The notes under the pieces are model-generated. The model was given only the letters and a program-made list of their open reading frames with translations, did not search any database and had not been told where the DNA came from. Below, piece by piece: positions 23,885 through 28,454 of a DNA stretch of 28,454 nucleotides. The stretch comes from CALCCV01 sp964388665 (GTDB lineage Bacteria; Bdellovibrionota; Bdellovibrionia; Bdellovibrionales; Bdellovibrionaceae), in assembly GCA_964388665.1 (NCBI GenBank), contig CAYMBJ010000050.1, forward strand, positions 1 to 28,454, in the 5' to 3' direction. The stretch's first letter is position 1, and every line of letters starts with the position of its first letter. The position numbers were made by a program, and so were the translations under genes.

Positions 23885-25249
23885 TTAAAAAACAAATCCA
23901 GCTTTGAACATAGTACTTTTCACTTCCAGATAAGAGTTATCAGTAACTTCTATATCATCCGATTCAACAACATCTTTTTGAATTGAGTGGCGGGTGATGT
24001 AGTGAGCAAGTTCCAAATTGAATTTCTGTTTAATGGTCACTCCCGCACCAAGCTGCAGACCAACTCCGGCACCAATCACCTTTTGTGATTGGTCAAGGTA
24101 CTGAATATTGGGTCCACTCAAAAAATAGACTGCGTTCTGATTGCCAACATCCAGAGAAAAAGTTCCATTGCCCTCGCCTCTAAATAAAGTGTAGTCGGAA
24201 GTGTCTTTGTCGCGATTCGATTCCTTTGCGATGCTAAGGCCAGCTTGCCAGCCAAAGCCCTGCATGGGTACTCTTTCATACTGAGCATTGAGTGCTGTGT
24301 ATTCCGGCGACCTATCTGATGAGCCCTTAATGGTTTGCAAGTTGCCAGTTGACTTCCACTTCACGGTGACACTTAAATCCGTCTCTGCTTTGAAAAAACC
24401 GAGACCGATCGAAACACCTTTTTTTGCAAATGCACGAACGACATTGCGCGAGCTAGAAGATGAACTCCCGCCATCTTGAGCGGCATTTTGGAAATCAATA
24501 CTTTTGATTCTTGCTTCCAATAGGTGCAGTAGATCCTCTCTTGTCATCTTTTTATTTGCTGGCCATCTTTTGCCTTCACGCATTTTTGCTTCAAGATAGG
24601 CCAATTTGACCGGAATATTTTGGCCCAGATACCAGAGGAGATCATAAAAATCCCGCCCCTTAATTCGCTGCTTCCATTTGCGAAACAAGATTATATGCAT
24701 TTTGCCGCTAAACAGATAAGAGGGTTTTAAAACTCTTATGGATGCTGTGATTGGTGGAAATAAAACTTTAACTTCTGTTTCAAATCCAAGCGGCGGCGTT
24801 ATATCGACTTCAAATTTAATGCTCAGCTCTTTATTGTTTTGAATCTTTTCTGCAAACTTTTGTCCTGCCTCAATTCGCAAAAAATGCATTTTTGTATTTG
24901 CCTTTAGGAATGCGGATTCAACGTTAGTGGACTTGATTTTGTCGACCTCTTCGATATCAACTTCGAGCCCAAATGATTCCAATGTGTTGGCAACGGCGCT
25001 AAAATATGTTTTCAAAGAGAAATCAGACTGTTTCGCCAGGAGTGTAAAGTCCAAATCTTCTGAAAATCTAGGGAGTCCATAGAAAATTCTTAAAGCCGTG
25101 CCGCCATAAAAGGCGGCTTTATCAAAAAACTTTCCGCGGGCTAGCCCCGCTAACGTGATTTCTTGGATAATCTCTTTGAGTGCATTTTCGATTTCCAGAG
25201 GAGTCTTTGGTTGATATTTCGCGAGCAAGGAATCTATGGCTCCACTCAA
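23885..25249 (-). CDS. abiEii: AbiEii toxin (nucleotidyltransferase) fused to an outer-membrane barrel
   Basis: 454 residues from TTG 25249, which overlaps the antitoxin stop as TTGA and has AAGGA 8 nt upstream; a longer start at ATG 25279 lacks a binding site. Residues about 1-257 are an AbiEii nucleotidyltransferase: FYGGTALRIF (47-56), DLD in RFSEDLDFTLL (61-71), KFEVDITPP (145-153), GRDFYDLLWYLGQN (198-211) and LLEARIKSIDF (243-253). The usual last 40 or so residues are absent. Instead, after AAQDGG (about 256-261), the chain becomes a Ser/Gly-rich linker and about 175 residues of barrel-like strands ending MFKAGFVF with C-terminal Phe. AQDGGSSSS looks like the mature start of an exported barrel after signal cleavage, so this appears to be an in-frame fusion without a signal peptide. 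The catalytic residues are intact. Confidence 0.85.
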   Translation of the reverse strand: MSGAIDSLLAKYQPKTPLEIENALKEIIQEITLAGLARGKFFDKAAFYGGTALRIFYGLPRFSEDLDFTLLAKQSDFSLKTYFSAVANTLESFGLEVDIEEVDKIKSTNVESAFLKANTKMHFLRIEAGQKFAEKIQNNKELSIKFEVDITPPLGFETEVKVLFPPITASIRVLKPSYLFSGKMHIILFRKWKQRIKGRDFYDLLWYLGQNIPVKLAYLEAKMREGKRWPANKKMTREDLLHLLEARIKSIDFQNAAQDGGSSSSSSRNVVRAFAKKGVSIGLGFFKAETDLSVTVKWKSTGNLQTIKGSSDRSPEYTALNAQYERVPMQGFGWQAGLSIAKESNRDKDTSDYTLFRGEGNGTFSLDVGNQNAVYFLSGPNIQYLDQSQKVIGAGVGLQLGAGVTIKQKFNLELAHYITRHSIQKDVVESDDIEVTDNSYLEVKSTMFKAGFVF

Positions 25250-25920
25250 GTTGATTCTTCCTTTCGGTTGATGATCCATTTAAGTATGCGATGTTCTTTT
25301 GAGTTCCGGTGATAGGAGGGACGAATCTCTTCTAAGTCTTTTACACTAATCAGATCAAAAAATTGCGTCATCTCAAGACGGAGATCGTCTTCTAAAAACT
25401 CATGAATGTCCTTTTCGCTCTTGATGACCAAACTCTTGGTTTTGAGATTGATATAATCAAGGAGCGCTTTTTCGGGTCTGGCGATAAAAAAACTGTCTCC
25501 GGCCTCATTGGTGCGAGAGAGGTACCCAATGGGATACCTGTTTTTGTTGATGTGACTGTATGAAAATGGCGCAAGCGGAGTTGTGAAAGTTTTCGAGCGC
25601 AATGTTGTCACAGAGGTCACTGTGGTGACTCGATCCATGATGAGTCCGTAATATTGAAGAGCCCACTCCATCGAGACATAAGAGGGAAAATACAATGAGT
25701 TTGCAATCACATCATAGGGAGTGCTTTTCAGAAAGCTAGATTTTAGATTGAAGTATTGACCTCTCTTGATTGGCTGCAAATAGCCCTTGGCCTTAAGATC
25801 AAATATCTTTTTCTTTGGACTCTTGTAAGCGGATTGAGTCACATTGAAACCGCCACTGAGAAAGATGGCAACCAAAGGCTTCTTTCTTACTCTACATAAT
25901 TGTAAATGGAAATCTTGCAA
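25246..25920 (-). CDS. abiEi: AbiEi-type antitoxin (type IV toxin-antitoxin)
   Basis: Antitoxin partner of the AbiEii toxin; family members repress the operon through an N-terminal winged helix and block toxicity through the C-terminal domain without stable contact with the toxin. 224 residues from TTG 25920. The winged-helix region is LVAIFLSGGFNVTQSAYKSPKKKIFDLKAKGYLQPIKRGQYFNL (about 16-59), ending in the typical RGxYF wing. Then come YVSMEWALQYYGL and the family-typical RPEKALLDYI (149-158). The start is uncertain: TTG 25920 overlaps the LRR gene by 34 nt without a binding site, while TTG 25875 has a purine-rich stretch upstream but cuts the first helix. Ends in TTGA overlap with the toxin. 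Confidence 0.85.
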   Translation of the reverse strand: MQDFHLQLCRVRKKPLVAIFLSGGFNVTQSAYKSPKKKIFDLKAKGYLQPIKRGQYFNLKSSFLKSTPYDVIANSLYFPSYVSMEWALQYYGLIMDRVTTVTSVTTLRSKTFTTPLAPFSYSHINKNRYPIGYLSRTNEAGDSFFIARPEKALLDYINLKTKSLVIKSEKDIHEFLEDDLRLEMTQFFDLISVKDLEEIRPSYHRNSKEHRILKWIINRKEEST

Positions 25921-27779
25921 CGACAGACACGAGCGAAGGATGCTATCTCTTCACTACTTACAGGCGCCTTTCTCAGGCGCAAAGTCGCCCTCCCATCTCC
26001 ATATTTGTCAGCAAAAGTCTCGCCGAGCCTTTCGCATGCACTGCAAATTGGCATCAGATCAGACAAATCAAATCGACTCATGGGATTTCCCCGCAGATCA
26101 AGATCAAATTTCTTCCGGGAAACAATTTTTTCTGCCACTTCAGAGCTCAAATAGGGAATCTCTTCAATCAGATTGTCAGTCACATTCACTTTTTCACTTC
26201 CTATAAAGGCCAACTCCGCAAACTCTTCTGCGGAAAGCTCGGATATTCTGTTATTGGCGAGATTCACAAAAAGCTCTTGCAAACGTACTGCCACCAAGTC
26301 CTGAATGCTCAATCGAGAGATCTGATTTTGGTCCAAATACAGATGCTTTAGATTCGGCGCCAAAGCCAAACTGGGAAACTCCGAAATCTGATTTTGCCCA
26401 AGATCCAACAAAGACAATGAATTGAGCAGAGAAGGACTTAGTGCGCCGTGAATCTGGTTGTTTCTTAAACCGATTGCTTCCAAATTAGGAGTCTTGTCAA
26501 AAAACTCTGGAAAGATATCGAGTCTATTCTCATTTGCCACAAACAGTCTCAAAAACTCCAAGACCTTACTCCCAGTGAATTTGATTTCTGTCAGGGCATT
26601 CCCAGCCACATCAAAAGCGCGAAGGTTGGGAGTTTGGTCAAACAGATCTCCCTGAAGACTCGCAATTCGATTGAAGGAAAAATCCAAATATTCCAGGCGC
26701 AGGAGCCCATAAAGGCTGTCTTTAAAAATATGATCAATGCGATTTCCAGAAAAGGTCATGACTGTGCGAGACTCAAAGGCCGTAAGATCCCCAGGGAGAA
26801 GCGTCGTAAGTCCAGCATTGACAAATGGACCTTCAATTTGACGGGCAGACTCAAGGTAGTGCTCAAGATAAAACCTCTCTATATCCTTCCAACTTGACGA
26901 AAAAAAGCCACTAAGAATGCTGCCCCTGGTCTCAAGTCTCCCGCCCTGCATGCCGGCCGCAAGATCACCCTCTGTCAGCAATTCACAGGGGGCCTTTAGC
27001 GCCAATACAATGGACTCTTGAATTCCAGGAGTTCGCTGACAGACAGGTACGAACTTTCGCGGATGCAAACTGAGTCCCAAATTCTTGAGTGAGTTCTGAA
27101 AATCCACCTTGGATAGGGTCTCTGCTTGTGCCGAATGGAGAAAGCGATTGATCCGTCGCAAGGCCTCGGGGTCTTCGACAAAATCCCAAAGCCATTCATG
27201 GACAATCAAAAATGAGTATTGCAATGGCCTATAACGCAGTTGCCTCAACACTTCAGGATCGTAATTGTAGATGGTCGCGGACTCATTTTTTTGGCGAATG
27301 ACCGCCTGAAGGACCTCAAGATGATTCTTTTCAGCTCCCTTTTTGTAACAATTGGGCGGCAGTTTTCGAATGGCCTGCTCATCTTCGAGGTCTACGAGCC
27401 CATAAATGGCCTCAAGCCAAAGGCGTTCCTGCAAATAAATCTGCTCAGGTGGAACTGCATCTTCTCCTGGAATTCTGGCCAAAAAGTCCCTAAAAAAGCG
27501 CTCAAGATCAGGATATTTTTGCTCAAAGAGCCCCAAAAGACGCTCCCTTTGGTCCCCCCAGGTGGCCAACTCTTGAAGATCTGAGTTATCTTCTCGAAGG
27601 GTCATTAGGTAATCAAAGGAGTAGTACCCCGCATAGCTAGAATTGTCCGAGACTTCGCAGCGCACGGCATCTCCACCATTCCCAACGGTGACTCCCGCAA
27701 TTGCTGACTTACAGTGCAGCACAGACAAAAATAGCAGCGTCCAAATTTTAAAAATCCCAATCTGATTCGATATTTTCAT
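25887..27779 (-). CDS. secreted leucine-rich-repeat protein
   Basis: 630 residues from ATG 27779, chosen because it begins a normal signal peptide (MKISNQIGIFKIWTLLFLSV...AIA, cleavage about residue 28) and the candidate promoter lies inside the longer upstream frame. The mature protein starts GVTVGNGGDAVRC, a beginning I associate with Bdellovibrio exported proteins. A helical region includes LIVHEWLWDF (191-200). About nine leucine-rich repeats follow at about 320-565 (LEYLDFSFNRI, LEAIGLRNNQI, LSLLDLGQNQI, LKHLYLDQNQI, VNVTDNLI). The end has paired cysteines (CSAC 579-582, CRC 619-621), probably a disulfide cap. Likely a surface or periplasmic binding protein; partner unknown. The antitoxin gene starts around its stop, suggesting a shared transcript. 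Confidence 0.85.
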   Translation of the reverse strand: MKISNQIGIFKIWTLLFLSVLHCKSAIAGVTVGNGGDAVRCEVSDNSSYAGYYSFDYLMTLREDNSDLQELATWGDQRERLLGLFEQKYPDLERFFRDFLARIPGEDAVPPEQIYLQERLWLEAIYGLVDLEDEQAIRKLPPNCYKKGAEKNHLEVLQAVIRQKNESATIYNYDPEVLRQLRYRPLQYSFLIVHEWLWDFVEDPEALRRINRFLHSAQAETLSKVDFQNSLKNLGLSLHPRKFVPVCQRTPGIQESIVLALKAPCELLTEGDLAAGMQGGRLETRGSILSGFFSSSWKDIERFYLEHYLESARQIEGPFVNAGLTTLLPGDLTAFESRTVMTFSGNRIDHIFKDSLYGLLRLEYLDFSFNRIASLQGDLFDQTPNLRAFDVAGNALTEIKFTGSKVLEFLRLFVANENRLDIFPEFFDKTPNLEAIGLRNNQIHGALSPSLLNSLSLLDLGQNQISEFPSLALAPNLKHLYLDQNQISRLSIQDLVAVRLQELFVNLANNRISELSAEEFAELAFIGSEKVNVTDNLIEEIPYLSSEVAEKIVSRKKFDLDLRGNPMSRFDLSDLMPICSACERLGETFADKYGDGRATLRLRKAPVSSEEIASFARVCRCKISIYNYVE

Positions 27780-27828
27780 GATTTTAACAGAAACCCTTTT
27801 CTCCCATGCAAGACGACATGGAGAGCAT

Positions 27829-27857
27829 CGAATAGGCTCCCGCTGCGGCTCTGTCAA
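27829..27857 (-). promoter_or_regulatory. candidate promoter of the leucine-rich-repeat gene
   Basis: On the minus strand TTGACA (27852-27857) is followed after 17 nt by TATTCG (27829-27834). The -35 is perfect and the -10 weak. Transcription would begin near 27822, about 43 nt before the ATG at 27779. Confidence 0.45.
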
Positions 27858-27916
27858 GTTGGCAGATTTTCGTGATTATTTTCTGTTTTCTATGAGCGAA
27901 CAGAGATAGATCCTGA

Positions 27917-28401
27917 TTAGCCTGCCCTTTGGTTTTCGCTCTTGCGGGAGGCGGCGATGTCATCAAGATGCTCTTTGAAGCTTGGATAGGCGCGCGTCAC
28001 CTGCTCAAATTTCTTTTTTGGCAGGCGGTACAAATCACAGTATGTAATGGCAACTGCCGTCGCGTTTCGATCTTGGTCAGTGATCAGAGCCATCTCGCCA
28101 AAAAAAGACCCTTCGCCGAGAGTGACAATGGTTTGTCCGTCACGCGCAACAATTGCAACCTCGCCGCTGTGGACAAAGTACATGGCATCGCCCTGATCAT
28201 CGATGCGAAAGATCTTTTCTGTGGGTACAAAGATCTTCGGCTCAAGTTCATGCATAATGTCTTCGAGCAATTCCTCACTGGCACCACAAAGCAGAGGTAC
28301 TTTTTGGATGATCTTTCTGTTTAAAAAGAGAAAAATTTCAGACTGCATTTTGTTGGGCAGCTCGCGAATGATCGTGCGCTGATTGTAGCCTTTTGAATTT
28401 G
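27917..28401 (-). pseudogene. ion-channel C-linker plus cyclic-nucleotide-binding domain, 5' truncated
   Basis: The readable frame runs on to the window edge (GTG 28450, 177 residues), but channel-like sequence begins only at about KGYNQRTIIRELPNKMQSEIFLFL, the C-linker seen in cyclic-nucleotide-gated channels. Next is a cyclic-nucleotide-binding domain: VPLLCGASEELLEDI, GDAMYFVHSGEVAIV, and the phosphate-binding cassette FFGEMALITDQDRNATAVA (with Gly-Glu and RNAT). The transmembrane pore region is missing. In its place are about 18 residues encoded by a repeat-rich sequence resembling an IS21 end. The remaining domain is intact and could be expressed from a start within the element, but as a channel the gene is broken. 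The adjoining LRR gene has its own promoter. Confidence 0.75.
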
Positions 28402-28454
28402 TGTCCGATTTCACCGATCTGACCACCCCGGTTTCACCACATTTGACCACCCAT
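28402..28454. mobile_element. probable terminal repeats of an IS21-family element, cut by the window edge
   Basis: Two imperfect direct repeats are visible on the plus strand: TTTCACCGATCTGACCACCC (28409-28428), and a 21-nt version at 28432-28452 that starts TTTCACCACA and ends TGACCACCC. Multiple short repeats containing GGTGGTCA.AT.GGTGAAA (minus-strand spelling) are characteristic of IS21-type ends, and the sequence here begins TGT. The transposase genes would lie outside the window to the right. The family call is from memory of such ends, not from a search. Confidence 0.55.

Overview
The window looks like a chromosomal segment of a Bdellovibrio-like predatory bacterium (Bdellovibrionota), GC roughly in the high forties. 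This is inferred from the gene families, not from a database search. The pointers are an HNH endonuclease of the type that is multi-copy in Bdellovibrio, secreted proteins whose mature ends begin with a GNGGD motif, small outer-membrane barrels, and a pair of secreted kinase-like paralogues. Nearly all genes lie on the minus strand. Only the two secreted paralogues (10049-13106) and one outer-membrane protein (22985-23764) are on the plus strand. No rRNA, tRNA, CRISPR array or complete insertion sequence was found.

Layout. 1-79: window edge, no gene resolved. 80-859: HNH endonuclease. 860-1139: mostly non-coding, with one doubtful small ORF that has a strong ribosome binding site. 1140-4375: mutS followed by a GNAT acetyltransferase (ATGA overlap). 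4502-5533: secreted protein of unknown function. 5628-9845: a minus-strand run read as ldcA, serine hydrolase, mpl, SpoIIAA/STAS-like protein, with a good sigma-70-type promoter at 9908-9935. LdcA and Mpl are consecutive enzymes of murein tripeptide recycling. 9846-10048: divergent intergenic region. 10049-13106: two secreted paralogues. 13120-22789: purine operon read as purM-purN-unknown-purB-purC-purS-purQ-purL-purF, tightly packed with several 4-nt overlaps. 22790-22984: divergent gap with no convincing promoter. 22985-23764: outer-membrane barrel. 23765-23884: nothing recognised. 23885-25920: AbiEi/AbiEii type IV toxin-antitoxin pair. 25887-27779: secreted leucine-rich-repeat protein with its own candidate promoter. 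27917 to the right edge: C-linker plus cyclic-nucleotide-binding domain of an ion channel, cut off by what looks like an IS21-family end.

The pur genes cover PRPP to phosphoribosylamine (PurF), GAR transformylation (PurN), FGAM synthesis (PurS/Q/L), AIR (PurM), SAICAR (PurC) and the two PurB lyase steps. purD, purE/K and purH are not in the window.

Main points of interest: (1) the AbiEii toxin lacks its usual C-terminus and is fused in frame to a complete outer-membrane beta-barrel, apparently at that protein's signal-peptide cleavage point; (2) the secreted paralogue pair carries kinase-like HxD...DxG motifs, degenerate in one copy; (3) a channel gene is beheaded by an insertion-sequence end; (4) the HNH gene's best ribosome binding site points at an ATC codon; (5) a tandem STAS-like protein has lost half of its first domain; (6) a compact murein-recycling operon; (7) an unknown Rossmann-like gene sits inside the pur operon.
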